Positions 22,618 through 35,218 of a stretch of DNA of 64,000 nt are shown one piece after another (position 1 is the stretch's first letter; every line of letters begins with the position of its first letter). Made by a program: the position numbers and the translations under genes. The notes beneath the pieces are model-generated. The model worked only from the letters and a program-made list of their open reading frames with translations. It did no database searches and was not told the origin of the DNA. Origin of the DNA: Hyaloscypha bicolor E (taxonomy: Eukaryota > Ascomycota > Leotiomycetes > Helotiales > Hyaloscyphaceae); NCBI RefSeq assembly GCF_002865645.1, contig NW_020194624.1:1-64000 (forward strand). Reading direction: 5' to 3'.

Positions 22618-24486
22618 CTAACTCACACTCATCATCCCCTTAACCAGCGCCAACGCCAACCCCTCACAATCATCCACCACACCCCCGGCCACCGTGAACT
22701 TCAAACCCGGGTCCTGCAACACACTCGTCCCATATGTCTGGTCCTGCACCAAGAACACCTTATTCCTATACCTCAACACATCGCACACAACCAACCAGAA
22801 ATAATTCCCCAACGTGTCCAAGCCAACCAGGACCTCCTCGCCATCCTATCCGGGAACGGCACGAGACTTATCAGAGTCGCGAGGCGCCGACAGAGGACAT
22901 TTCGAGCGGGAAGTAATGGAGAAGACGGCAGAGGTGTCGAATATGAGGCAGGAGCAGGCTTGGCAAAAATTCCTGAGGCATCGATACTGGTATTGATAGT
23001 AGAGGTATTTTTCAGGTATCGCAAGGAATCGATAGTATCGATACCAGAATCGATTCTTACCTCAAAAATTAACTCTTTCTTTTATTATTTAAATTATATA
23101 ATAATATATTATTGTATAATTCCTTTAATTTCTAGGCTTTCTATTAAAAGAAATACTTACTATTATTAATAAAAGTTAATAATATCTTAAATTTAAAATA
23201 GCCCTCGTATTCGGAGAATTAAGCCCCGTATTCGTATTCATTATCAAGATGCTAAATATATAAGCGAGCCTCACGAAAATCTCAAAAGCTCAAAAGCTTA
23301 TTTTTACTTAAAATAGCCGCATTGAGATGAGTTTTAGTCTAAAATATAAGATAAGTAGCTAAATAGAAAGCCTAAATTAAGTAGAGTATTTGCGCTACTA
23401 AAAGTTTTCTTATAAGAAAAGTGGTTCTAAAGTTAATTATAATCAAAGGAGGGAATTGGGTTCGGGGAATCGATTCTGGCATCGATACCTATCGATACCG
23501 GAAATTAAGGAATTTTTGCCAAGCCTGGGCAGGAGTTGAGGAAGCTGAAGGTGGGGGTGGAGAGGAGGGTGAAGGTCGTGTTTAGGGAGGGGTGTGGGGG
23601 TTAGAGAGCACGGAGATGAAGAGGTTCCCATCTAAGGCGGCATTGAAGGCTAGGGTGCCGGTTGCGTCGGTTACGGTGGCGGTTGTTGTGTTAAAGGTGC
23701 CGGTGAAGTTTGAGATTGCGAGAGAGGTGGATGTTGGCGCTGATGACGAGGTGTAGGAGGTTGTTGATGCTGTGCTTGTGGAGATGGAAGATGATGTGGA
23801 TGAGGTGGTTGAGCCTGCGACGAGTCAGTACGGGACTCTCGCATTGATTTGCGGAACCCCTCTCCCAACATCACGAGTTAACACCACAGGGCCAAAACCA
23901 AGCTGCAGGCTCGCCAGACTGATTGCACTGAAGCCCCCGTAACGATCTCCGGCTGGCACCGGGTTACTGAGTGTGGAAACCAGCAGACAACTATTCTCTC
24001 CCGGATAAATCGGGGTGTAGTAGTCAACTGCCTTAAGATTGAAGCCGAGGCATACTGTTGGTGGCACTTACTTGACGAACCGACGCTCAAACTTTGAACC
24101 ACAACTGGTGCTGGTACAGCGACAGTGCCATTGTGAAGTCCAGCAGAGATTGCACGCGTATTCGGAGTGGATGCTCCAAATGTTGACTTCAAAATACATG
24201 TTCGAGAAGAAGTCTCGTAGGTTACGGCAACATACTTGGGAGTACTGCCACACTGGTCGAGGCATGTTTGAAAATTGGCTACCGCATGGTCGGTATGGAT
24301 ATTTTGTCCACCCGAGGATACGGAGCACTGCACCACGTAGGTGCCCGCTGGAGTGTCATATTTGAGGCCATTAGCTGCAGGGCATGAGGGAATAATGACA
24401 ATTGATTTTGTGACGACAGGTTTACTGAAAACGTCGGAAGCCAGAAACAAGAGTGAAAGACTGGACAGCACGAAAGATCGCACCAT
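22618..24486 (-). pseudogene. secreted Apple/PAN-like mucin-type protein, disrupted
   Basis: From the ATG at 24486 the protein has a signal peptide (MVRSFVLSSLSLLFLASDVF). A cysteine-bearing Apple/PAN-like module follows (SCPAANGLKYDTPAGTYVV, later FQTCLDQCGS and TCILKST). After an intron (about 24080-24037) comes DYYTPIYPGENSCLLVS, then after a second intron a Ser/Thr-rich linker. The C-terminal module resumes past 22955 (GLDTLGNYFWLVVCDV; KVFLVQD; FTVAGGVVDDC). The gene is broken in several ways: a frameshift to a stop near 23600, the 573-bp hAT-type insertion at 22955-23527, frame changes around 22900, and an in-frame TAG near 22847. The N-terminal half is intact and could still give a truncated secreted protein. 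The module order follows a fungal secreted family I recall but cannot name precisely. Confidence 0.65.
22955..23527. mobile_element. hAT-type nonautonomous element, 573 bp, with 8-bp TSD
   Basis: Perfect 20-bp inverted ends (CAGGCTTGGCAAAAATTCCT) are flanked on both sides by GGCAGGAG (22947-22954 and 23528-23535). CA-G ends with an exact 8-bp duplication are diagnostic of hAT transposition. Several ATCGAT-containing motifs sit just inside both ends, as expected for transposase-binding subterminal repeats. The interior is AT-rich and non-coding. It lies inside the coding sequence of the secreted-protein pseudogene. Confidence 0.92.
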
Positions 24487-25336
24487 GATTAATGAGTGTA
24501 AAGAAAACGGAAAGAGAGTGATGAAGGTTGGAAGGCATGTGAAGCGGCGCCTAGAATAACCTTGTATGAACACTTCAAACGTGAGCCATGGCTTGGACTT
24601 CGTTGGAGCCACTAGACTCGCGAAGCTGCCGTGCAGAGAAGTGTATTGAAAGGGATCGTGAATTTTCCAGTGCGACGTTCGAACTAGCGAGGACGATGAG
24701 AAATTGGGGAGGAATTTCAACATTGGTCTCATGTTCCCGCTCGCCTATGCATTAGCATTTGACAAAAGTCAAACTGATCTAGACGCTCGTCAAGTAGAAC
24801 AGTAAAGAGCTCAGGGTTACGAGCTAAAATCCGCGGTAGCATTCCCATGGACCCATACAGATCACATTCAAGTGCGGGTTGGTAAAGTTGTCTGTAATTA
24901 TTGCCATGAAGACGATGCAACACCCACAAAATGCGATCGCAGTTCTGAACTGTGCTTTCACCTGTCACTCTCCAGGAAAGCTTTCGTGTTCGCTACAAGG
25001 CGTAAAAGGCGCGAAGGGGGCGGTCCTTGCTCTGCAAGCTCCTTGATCGCTTGGTTTGCGCCACCTTCTGGCTGCACATCGATGTCTCTGCTTGACAATC
25101 TAGGAAATTGTGCGAAGAAAAAGATAAGCGTGACTTCAAGGACGGCTGTCAACGGAGAACCGAAGAAGGGTTCTCCGCCTGTCTTCCCGGAGATATTGTC
25201 CTGCCGAACGAATGGAGTGCCTTCCGTATGTCTTCGACAGCAGACGGTGATCCGATCGGGCGAGGACTGTCTCTCACATACACCAAGCCACAAGGCTAGA
25301 CTTCCGCAGGGACATCCAACCGAGCTAAGACTGCCT
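24487..25336. other. possible coding relic, unrecognised
   Basis: The minus strand between about 24960 and 25300 has protein-like frames that change phase. They may be remains of one exon that was later hit by the insertion at 25345. No domain was recognised. Confidence 0.3.
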
Positions 25337-25344
25337 CTCGCGAG

Positions 25345-25782
25345 CAGTGTGAGAAATGAATAGATTAGATTAGGTTAATAGCTATTAATCTAATCTATAC
25401 ATGTAATTTTCTCGTTAATCATATTCTATTCACGAATTAATTAAGCTAATCATGAATATTCATGAATACCTTGATTAATGTACACGTGACCACTACACGT
25501 GATAGGCTAACCTAATTAGGTAAGGATCTAGCTCTAGTACTACCTTGCTCTTAGAGAGAAAAGCTCGCTAAGGCAGTACTTGAGTAGGAACCTTACTTAA
25601 TTAGGCCAGTTTATTACCTGACGTGGTCACGTGTATATTAATCAAGGTATTCATGAATATTCATGATTAATTATTCTGATCTAATCAAATTACATAAGTA
25701 TCACGTTAATCAAATTCTATTCACGCTATTCATGAATATTCATAAATTAATCAATTAATCTGATTAATTTTTTCGCACACTG
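25345..25782. mobile_element. hAT-type palindromic MITE, 438 bp, 8-bp TSD CTCGCGAG
   Basis: Ends are CAGTGTG / CACACTG, and CTCGCGAG duplicates exactly on both sides (25337-25344 and 25783-25790). The element is nearly one large foldback: arms of about 180 bp carrying GAATATTCATGAATACC and CACGTG motifs surround a core with CTAATTAGGTAAG. No coding capacity. It is the same family as 26622-27194 and the end at 52527. Confidence 0.92.
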
Positions 25783-25790
25783 CTCGCGAG

Positions 25791-26382
25791 GCCAGCCGCA
25801 AGGCCAGGCCGCTACTCTCGAAGACATACAATGAGACATAAGCTCAATGCATCCCCTCAATGCATCCACGAGGTCTCAGAAACTCAAATGCAGACTGAAG
25901 AGATGAACTGAGTCAGAGAAATTCCAGGAGAGCCCCTACGAGTCGTGCTATTGCCTCGGTATTGCGATAATTAGTGGGGTATGTCACACAAGGTCCTGGT
26001 GCTGGTCGAATTGAGCAGAGCAAGCTGCACTTTTCAAGGCAATGATTACGTAATTTTAGACATTGGAACCCGAGGAACACCTCCACGACGGTCACGTGAC
26101 TAGAACGGCTGAGGTACTTTCCATGGCAATGGCTCGTGTCTTAACAGCCCATGAGCTGTTTAGGACTAATAGGAGTGAACTAATGAGCTCTAAGAAAAAA
26201 CGCGTTGAGAAATCACGATCGATGAAGGAATCGAACTCTTGCAAAAAACAATTGGTGGGACTCCTGTATTGACTGCGATGCACAAATTTAAGGTTAAAAG
26301 TAGTGCCAGGATCAAATTCTAAGACAGGGTTGAGCACCTCTCAATGGACAAGAAAAAGCCCCCTGAAAAACATCCTTCTCTG
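25791..26382. other. intergenic, nothing recognised
   Basis: Non-coding spacer between two transposon insertions; one CACGTG near 26094. Confidence 0.45.
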
Positions 26383-26384
26383 TA

Positions 26385-27237
26385 CTTGGGCGGGTTTTAC
26401 CTGAGGTCCGGGCAGGCTGCTTTTAGGTGGGAAAAGCGCGAAATATTACTATTAACCAATACACGAACTTGCAATGGCCTAACTAGTAATAAGGATAAAA
26501 AGAGTGTTTCGGAAATCAATTAAAAGTTTTCTAAAGACTCTTACTTTGTATCATTATTTTATAATAAATAAATTACCTTCTAGAATTGTCCTGATTTTGG
26601 TGAGGCATTGCTGTTTTTAGCCAGTATATCAAATGAGTAGAGTAGAGTAGAGTAGTGGGTCCTACTCATACTCTACTCAACCAATTATAGCGCTACTCAT
26701 ACTCTACTCATACTCTACTCAAGCTACTCATGAGTAGTATGAGTAGTGTGAGTAGGTACCCACGTGACAGTTACACGTGACAGACTAGCCTAATTAGGTA
26801 AGCCTCCCATCTAGCACCGCTCTAGCGCCAAGTTTCTACCCAATTAGGCAATGGCATTGCTTAGTAAGCGAGCCAAAGGTCAGGGGGAAATCAAGATTCT
26901 AAGAAGCATAACTAGTTTATTATTATAGAAAATTAATATTTAGCTAGTCTTATACAAGCCCTAGCTTACCTTTACTGGGGCTACTTAATAAAATCTTTAT
27001 TGTTTAATTATTATTAAATAACCCTTAGTTTATTATTGTTACGTAACGGCTACTCATTACTACTCATACTACTCATGAGTATATACTCTACTCTACTCAA
27101 ATTTTTAGGAAATTACGCTACTCATATTCTACTCACGCTACTCATGAATATTCATGAGTAGTATGAGGAGCATGAGTAGTTCTTTGACACACTGTTTTTA
27201 GCGAGGCTGCCCGGACTTCAGGTAAAACCCGCCCAAG
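26385..27237. mobile_element. TA-flanked (Tc1/mariner-like) MITE, interrupted
   Basis: Inverted ends of about 31 bp start CTTGGGCGGGTTTTACCTGA and continue into GTCCGGGCAG with one mismatch. TA flanks both sides (26383-26384, 27238-27239). Without the nested hAT-type insertion (26622-27194 plus one TSD copy) it would be about 270 bp. No coding capacity. Confidence 0.8.
26622..27194. mobile_element. hAT-type MITE nested in the TA-flanked element, TSD TTTTTAGC
   Basis: Begins CAGTATATCAAATGAG and ends TTGACACACTG. TTTTTAGC is duplicated exactly at 26614-26621 and 27195-27202. It is filled with GAGTA-type short repeats and their complements near both ends, and its core has two CACGTGACAG motifs and CTAATTAGGTAAG, as in the 25345 copy. 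Non-coding. Confidence 0.92.
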
Positions 27238-27239
27238 TA

Positions 27240-28359
27240 GACGTCTATAACTAGACGAGTCTTAATCTCGGATTTCGGGGGACTTGCCCAACACCTGTTC
27301 GTGGTGTCCCCTACGAACCCGCAGCTCATACCCTGCGTCCCTGGTATTATACTGCCTCCAGGGGACAGAGGAGAGTCTGCCAAGCCGAGATTAAGCGGGT
27401 GGTTACTGGAGGTAGCCCTTCGGGAGTCCTCCTTGGAGGAAAAGGTATAGAGAATCACTCTGGGTACCTGGGAACGATCTGAGGAGAGCTTACAGGAGTA
27501 CGTGGCCACTAATAGAGGTCTGCGGACCTCTTTAGAGATAGAGGAACTCTATACTACTACTATATAATATCGAATACTTCCCCCCTCGCCGCCGACTTCT
27601 TTACCGCTACTCCGAATTCGAATCAATAATAATACTCTCCCTTATAGTTAACATATATATTTACTAGGTAAAAAAGAAAGCTCAAGGTTCAATAAAATAG
27701 CAATTCTTTATAGCTTAATTAATAGCTATTACCTATAGTACTAGCAACTATATAGATATCCAGAAAAAATCGAGAGTAGTTATCTTTTTATTACTTTTCC
27801 TAGTTTTAACTTTTATTATAGTATATATAACGGACAGATAAGTAGTTTTGGGATATTATATAAAGTCCTATAGGCTAAAAAGAGAAAATACCAGATATAT
27901 ATTATACTTTTACTTTCTCTATATATACTAAATACTATAAAGGCTAGTATATTACTAGCTATAGGGTCGGTATACCTAAACCTATATTAATTAAGATATC
28001 TTATATTCTCTAATAATTATATAAAGGCAGAGCAATATTAGAATATAGACTATAGGGACTCTTAAATATAGTAGCTAGAAAATACCTCTATAGCCTTGGT
28101 TTAAGGTAAACTATAAAGCTTTTATTAGTTATAACTATCCGGATATATAACTTTCTTTCTAAAAAATACGAAAATAATATTTAATTATAGTAATTTCGGA
28201 TTTCCGGCTATTATATCTCAATTACCTAGAAGAGTAATTCTCGAGATATATTCAAGTAATTATTCCAAAAAACAGGGAAGGATATAAAACGATATCCGGA
28301 AGGGTATTAATTAGAAGCCAGGATATTTAGAGACCTTAAATTAGATTTTTTAATATAAA
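27240..28359. other. repeat-derived, AT-rich from 27540
   Basis: 27240-27540 is GC-moderate with one motif-free minus frame. From about 27540 the sequence is AT-rich and TpA-laden, typical of RIP-mutated repeat DNA. No gene. Confidence 0.5.
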
Positions 28360-28795
28360 TATAAGCTAGTATATAATAAGCCTTATAATATAATCTTATA
28401 TTTCTTAATTTATAATAAAAAATTTATATACTAATTAATTAAGTTCCAGTTTTAAAGCCCTCTAGAACCCAATAAATTAGGGGCTTATAGGGCTCTTATA
28501 TTTAGTTTTAGGGACTTGTTTACTAAATTTATAAGCTTTTTTAAACTTACCTTTATTTACTTCTTAATTTCTTTAATTTAGAGAATTATTATTAATTTAA
28601 ATTTTTATCGAAAATTATATTTGAATAGCCCTTAATTATATCCATAAGATAATAAAGAAAGTATTAAATTCTATTAATTACTCATGAAGTAAATTGAATT
28701 TAAAGAGAAAGCGAGATTTTTAGTGTTCCTGTCTAAGTGCCTCTACTTTCAGTTAGTGACCCCCAATCAACACCCCAATCGACCGGCCCCCAGGG
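28360..28795 (+). repeat. degenerate repeat shared with 60900-61395
   Basis: Aligns in the same orientation with about 60900-61395. Shared landmarks are ATAAGCTAGTATAT, ATACTAATTAATTAA, TTTAGGGACTT and a GCCTCTAC block near the right end. Both copies end in CCCC-AATCGAC motifs. Heavily AT-shifted. Confidence 0.7.
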
Positions 28796-29400
28796 TGCCA
28801 TTTTACATTTTGCTGGATGTGATGTCGATAACTGTCTGCAAGCACCAACGCCGGCTACATTTTGTCCTGTCTTCGTTTTGCTTTTGTCAAGGCTCGACAG
28901 CGCACTCCAGCCTCTCACCTGTGTTATTAAGCACCACAAGACTGCAGCCTTAATGGTGCGGGTGAGTGCGAGTGCTTGCAAGGCTATGATGTTGGTCATC
29001 ATATTTCCGAGGTACTGCAGCCTCAGCTGACGTTCACCCACAGGACTAGACCTTTTGCGATCTCTGATGCTTTTCAAACACCCAATCATACCCTCGCTGT
29101 GCGTCATTCGGCCTTGTTCCTTGAAGATCTGCACTCGGTGGACCCAATACCCTAGGTCCGCTGAGGTCAGATTCTTGGCTCCCGAGGTCCCCGAAAGGCG
29201 TTGATTTGTCAAATTCTGTATTACCCCAGAATCGTCCCCAAACCCTCTTCTATTTTAAGGTTTACATGTGGAAAGGACCTATGATCATTATACTGCTGCC
29301 TTAAAATTGCCTTTCTTTCCGGTTGCTTCACTTTACATTTTGCCATTGAGCATTTTTCTGCAAACAACGCGAATGCCAATGCAGCTAGGACAGGAACGCA
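28796..29400. other. intergenic upstream of the NLR gene
   Basis: GC-balanced. Overlapping short frames on both strands have no motif. Contains the presumed NLR promoter. Confidence 0.45.
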
Positions 29401-32400
29401 ATGACAAGATCTGAGAGCGCTTTACGCGATTCCCACCAAGGGTCTAAAAGCTACCTCAGGCAGATATATCCTAGCTCGGAGCCTAGAGGGGAAGCTGACT
29501 CGAAACCCGGCAACGATCCAGAGATCGAGTACGTATCATTCCTTGGGTGCCTTTGGTTTTGAGTGACATACGAGACGATCACCTTTACTAATTATTCCTG
29601 GCGCAATAGTATAATTGCGGTTCATGGGCTCGATCCCCTAAACAACGAAGAACATGGACTCTCGACGTGGTCTCAGGATGGTGTCACTTGGCTGAAAGAC
29701 TTCCTACCCCACCATCATCGAGTGAAGCCCCTCCGTGTCCTTGTCTTCGGATACAACTCCAGTGCTGTATTTGGAGCATCTACAGCAGGTGTCTATGGAG
29801 CAGCGGAGAGTCTTATCAATCAACTGTCTCTCGTACGAAAGGATTGCCCTATGAGACCAATCGTCTTTGTATGCCACAGTTTAGGAGGTATTGTGGTCAA
29901 ACGAGCCATTGTCAGCGCCCACACGACTGATTATTACCGCAATATATACGATTCGACGAAGGGTGTTGCATTCTTTGCTACTCCGCATAATGGTGGGAAC
30001 GGAGTCACATTTGGAGATGTTCTTGTTAGGATATGCAGAGCTGTGACAGGCAATGCCAGGAACGACATCATGGAAGCTCTTAGGAGGGACTTGAACATAG
30101 CGAGTCATATCAACAGGGACTTCGCTCGTCGTGCTCGGGGATTACGTGTCCTCAACTTCATCGAAACCAAGCCAATGGCGAAACCGTTTCTAGGAATTGT
30201 CGTCGATCGAAATTCCGCTTCACTGAATTGGTCTGAGCCTGCGGAAATCCAAGTCTTCATGGAAGCAACTCATAGGACGATCTGTAAATACGCCCAGGAA
30301 GACGACCTTTATGAAATAGTATCTGAAAATATGGTCGACTTGATCTCCTGGGCGGCAGAGCTTCAGTCGCAGGTTATCATCGCAACAGCTCCCTTACCTA
30401 CTTCTCCTTCCCCAGATCCCGATCAATTTCTTCCACCGCCTCGTTATGAGGAACGAAACCTCAGTCATGACTCTCTGGTCAGGCAGAGTACCGCCTCTAC
30501 CAGCTCATACCCCAATAATAACGAGGAAATTCGCGACAAAGGTTCATACCTTTTCCCACCGTCTCCATTTCTGGGAACAACCATGAGCGCTCCTCAAAGC
30601 TACTTTGAAGGAGAAAGCAGTCTTCCCAGCCGTCCTCTTCCTGTATGGCCAATACACATGCTTCCTTACATCCCACAACTCAAGACGAAACTTGTTCCAA
30701 GGGATGAATTATTCCAGTCTATGTTAACAAGTTTAGAGGACGGTGGGACCGTCGCATTGTACGGACTTGGTGGAGCAGGCAAATCAAATTTGGCGGCCCG
30801 TCTGGCATATTGGCAAATTGAGCGCAATCCTCAAATCTCGGTCTTTTGGATTCACGGTGGCACTGTCGATAGTGTTTCCGAAAGTTTCAGAATGATTGCA
30901 CAGAAGCTCCAGATAGGACTGTTGGTCCGGGACGGGGGGGAAAGATTTAAGATGATGAGAGATTGGCTAGAGGAGAAGAAGCATGGCAGGTGGATTATGA
31001 TCATTGACGGTGCAGATGACCCCGCTATCTTCAAACAATGCGAAAATTCAGATCATGATAGACAGAGGCAATCATCACTCGAAAGTCGGACTTTCATGGA
31101 CTTTATTCCTCGATGCAGTCACGGACAGGTACTTTTCACGACTAAGACGCACCCCGCTGCGGCAATGTACGCAACACGCGGAGCGGCCCTCCAAGTCTCC
31201 CCTCTATCTTCCAGCGATGCACTTCAAATGCTCCAAAACGGTTTAGATAACAGTGTACTCCTTGATGATACCTTAATGGCCACGGAGTTGGTCACCTCGC
31301 TTCATTTCCTTCCACTTGCGATAGCTCAAGCAACAAGCTTTATGAACAGGAACTATGTCACCGTCACAAAATATGTAGAGAAGATTCGAGACAACACGGT
31401 GCTAGCCGATCTTATGACTCGTCCTCAGGCGAGCAGTTCTAATGCGGTGTACACTACCTGGACTATCTCCTTCAAGATGATACGATCCGAAAGAGAACTC
31501 GCTGCTGACCTACTTGCAATCATTTCTTTTCTCGAACAAGATAGAATTCCATTATCCATTCTTGGGGATATTTTCGGCGATACACTTAATCTTATAGAGG
31601 CAGTTGGAGATCTCAAAGACTACTCGCTGATCTCTGTGTGCAGCAAAGTGGAGACTTTGAATGTACACCGTTTAGTCCAAGCCACCACTCAACACTGGCT
31701 CCGTGAATCCGGGACCATCGAGAAATGGACTGTAAAAGCGCTATCAGCTCTTGCAAACCACTTCCCTGATGCTTCAACTCGGTCTTTGCAAAGCAAATGT
31801 GCGCTCTATCTTCCACATTGTCTGAAAGTTCTCCAGAGCCCCCATTTCAACCAAACAAACGACCTTACACTCGCAATACTACAATACAAAATTGGTCGTT
31901 ACTATCACATCATAGGTCAGTGGTCTGAAGCACGCCGCTGGACATCCGCCGCCTATACTGTTCGCAAGGAGAATCTCGGTCTTTCCGATGCTTCAACTTT
32001 AGAAGCCCAAGAACAAATGATCCATATTTTACGGTGTCTTGGTGACTTTGACGCCGCAGGCAAAGAAGCTCAGTCTCTGAAACACCTCCTGAAATCTCTA
32101 CACGGCCCTAAGCACCCTTCGACACTATGTTCATACCGTCTCATATCTTCCACGTTTCAAGACCAAAGTTTGTTCGCTCCTTCTCTTGCCGCTGCTCTGA
32201 AATCCTTTAATGGTTTCAAATCCCTTTATAGTGTCTCGGATCCCGATAATCAGGACCTGCTTTTGAGCATAGCTCGTCTTGGTTCAATCTATACTCGAAT
32301 CGGAGAATTCGGTAAAGCAGAAGAACTCAATTTGAATCTCCTGAAAACCTTTAAGAGACGCAACGAAGAGAATTCTGTTGATGCATTGAAAGTTCTCTAC

Positions 32401-33207
32401 CGACTTTCCTACGTGCAGCGAGCGGTGGGAAAGTACATCGAATCCGAGGAAACGGCTAAAGACTGCTACCAACGATATTGTATCCATCTTGGGTCCAAAC
32501 ACGCGGAAACTTTAAAGTCATATTTCAGTATAGGGTTGTCGCTGCAAGTGCAACGGAAATTCGAGCCGGCGATGGAGGTGTATAAGAAGGCTGTGGGGTA
32601 TTGTAGAGAGATGGTTGGGGAGAGTCATGTTTTTACTTTTATTTCCACTTTTCATCTCGCTCAGAGTCTAGCTGAAGTTGGGAGATTAAGGGAAGCGAAG
32701 GGGAAATTTGGGGAAGCGATGAGTGGATTTGAACAAATGAATCCGAAGCAAGAGCTTGAGGTAGCGAAGTGTAAGGAGGGCATCGCTAGTGTGCTGCGTT
32801 ATTCTGGTTCCCTTTCTGAAGCGGAAGGTATGTATGACCAGGCCCTCAAAATGGGGAAGTCGCAGAAAGGAAAAGAGGGGGAGATTCTGATCGCACTATG
32901 CTGGGAAGGTTTGGGAGAAATCTGGAGGTTGAGGGCAAGTGAGATGGAGGGGAAAGGGAAGAAATCGAATTTGAAGAAAGCCTTGAAGTTCGAACAGCTG
33001 GCCCTGGAGTGTAGGAAAAAGGTTTATAGATCGAATCATCCAGAGACGAGGAGGACAGCTGAGCTAGTTATGGGTATTTTGGAGCTTTTGGGGGACAGTG
33101 GGAAGCTGACGAGTAGAATGAGGAGCGAATACGGAAGTGGTGGGCATCAAGGATTGGATACCTTTGATAGGGAGACAGAGATAGACGACCTTATTTCATT
33201 TGAGTAG
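29401..33207 (+). CDS. NLR-type protein: alpha/beta hydrolase - NB-ARC - TPR
   Basis: Exons 29401-29528 and 29610-33207, with an 81-nt intron (GTACGT donor, CTAAT branch), give 1241 residues. The intron joins exon 1 exactly at the start of the hydrolase strand DIIAVHGLDPL. The hydrolase domain (about residues 43-250) has the nucleophile elbow CHSLGG with Ser133, and TPHNGG. The NB-ARC domain has Walker A GLGGAGKS at 428-435, kinase-2 IMIIDGADD at 505-513, a VLFTTKTHP RNBS-B-like strand, LPLAIAQA as the GLPL-like motif, and VHRLVQATTQ in the MHD-like position. The C-terminal 430 residues are kinesin-light-chain-type TPRs. This is the fungal hydrolase-effector NLR architecture (SesB/patatin-like group) linked to non-self recognition and regulated cell death. 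I see no N-terminal prion-like motif. It is cytosolic, with no signal peptide, and intact. Confidence 0.93.
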
Positions 33208-35218
33208 GTTGACTTCCCAAATGCAATGATAAATGCGAAGCCTCAAATTTCAAATGTTAAATTAAATTTGAAAAGAAGTCGTTTCCAATCCATTAATAAT
33301 TTCATCGGTCCCGATGCCCCGGACCCAGTAGCTCTCTGTCAAGTCAGCTACCCCTTTGTGCTCCTGGATGGAAGGTCTATCATTATTGTGGGTCTGAAAT
33401 AGTTCGTAGATCTTGTCACCATCGGCGGTCCTCGCACTTGCGCTTTCTCCCCTCGCTGCCGCTTGTGGCGGAGAGTGCCAGGGTGTGAGTTATTCCCTGA
33501 TCGGGCAAAGATAGAAAGTGCAACCTAATAGCCAGAAATTGCTATAGGCTTAAGGCAGCATCACTTGGAGGAAAAACTCGGCACGCCCAACTACGGGTAT
33601 CGACCTCTCGAAATGGCTGGCTATATAAAGTAGCGAGCGATAACTTGCTACCTTCCTCACGCCGATCAACCGACCAATCATGTCGCTTTACATCACAAGC
33701 CTTGTCGCGGAACGGGACGAGGGTTCTTGCCGAGCCGTGCTTGATACAAGCGCATGCCGAGTCTTATTGTCTCGAACCATGGTGGCCTTGCGTATCTGCT
33801 CGCCTCGTTTCGCCGTATTACAACAAGAGGCATAAACGTGGGTAGGGTCGCTCTAAGGGGCTGTAAAGTCTGAGGATCTGTTAGTCGGTGCTCGAGAGGG
33901 CTTGGAGATTTGTAGCAAGATCTTGGCATGTGTGGTATTAAAACGGAGTGCTGCGTTAATTGTATCCAGGACCTTCGTCTCCGAATGTTATCTAAAATAT
34001 ATATCTTCGCGATTATTATATAGAGAAATCGCGCCTACTTAGAGGAACGTTATAGCCTAAGAAATTGCGTATTAAATAGATAATAGAAGAGAATGCAATG
34101 CTACTCTAGGTAAGGAACAAAGGCCGTGCGAGAGAATACACCTTTGCTGCCCTCCCTGGTCGAGGCGAGGCCTTAGGATAAGTACGGATGTTCGTTGGCC
34201 TTCGTTAATAACGAGCAGTACCGTGCCTCACGGACTTCTCGGAGTCTCCTATTGCTGCAAAAACGGTTACCCTTACTAATAAGCTAACTTTTATGGCCAA
34301 GTCTTCTTCGATATAGTGGTAAGAAGACTGCCTCTGAATTGTGGAGGTGCTTATATTTCGCGATTCGGAAATTGAGTGATTATAGCAATTCTCGCCCAAT
34401 CCGCCGACTAAGGCCCTATTTCGCAACCACTGAATATTCGAATATTGCCGATTTCGTAATACTAGTATTCAGATATTATAATTAAAAGTATTTCGCATTT
34501 TTTTTGTATACTGGCAACGAATACTAGCGTTCAGATACTAGTATTTGCTCCCATACTAATCTCAGTTTTTTCGGAGCGTTCTCTAAGGGCCTATTTCGTA
34601 CGGACGCACGTCTTTGATTGCTAGCAACTGCCGACAACCATTACTACTATTTAATACTCAATATTCAAAGCTAGTATCGCATAATTTAGAAGTATTTCGC
34701 AAATATAAAAACTCAATAACTATTGCAGTTACGGATTGTTTTAAAGTAATCTCTGGTAATCTTAAATCTCAAGGCCTACTGTTCTTTAGTAGTCACCCCC
34801 TATAATTATAGGGTATCGTGAATTAATTTTCTCTTTTTTAAGTCCCATGGAGTTAGTAAGCTTACTACTCTTGCTCGGGCGTTTATTACCCTCGGCTCAC
34901 CCTCGGCTCAGGTTAAAGTAGTAGTTACTCACGTCCGGAGGCTAAAACGGAACCAGCGAAATGGAAAATTAATCCTGAGCCCATGGGTATTTTGTAATGG
35001 ATCATAGTTGGGGTAGGTCACGATTGGGGGAAGGAAAATGATTGGAGCTCTTTGAAATTTGCTACGAGCAAAGACTTGTGCAAACAAACGAACCCCCATA
35101 GGGATATGAAATCGTACTTCAATATGAATTGCTAGCCATTCCATTTCTCATTCCCTTACCCCAGAATAACGCCTCTAAATTTGGTCAACGCAACTCCTGC
35201 TTTGCCACGGAAGTGCTT
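33208..35218. other. gene-poor, with a dispersed repeat fragment
   Basis: 33.9-34.9 kb is AT-rich and repeat-like. The block at 34925-34965 matches 19775-19830. No gene is supported. Confidence 0.5.

Noticed and set aside
22534..23169. 211-residue plus-strand open frame
   Set aside because: It is the antisense of the secreted-protein pseudogene and runs into the hAT-type element.
26170..26260. Possible tRNA suggested by a GAGTTCGATTCC B-box-like match on the minus strand
   Set aside because: No acceptor-stem complement or A-box at the right spacing.
26630..26760. Regular GAGTA spacing that could suggest a CRISPR-like array
   Set aside because: Units are tandem pentamers without unique spacers and lie inside a hAT-type MITE; the genome is eukaryotic.
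27198..27509. 103-residue minus-strand frame next to the nested MITEs
   Set aside because: It starts in repeat-flanking DNA, overlaps a MITE end and has no motif.
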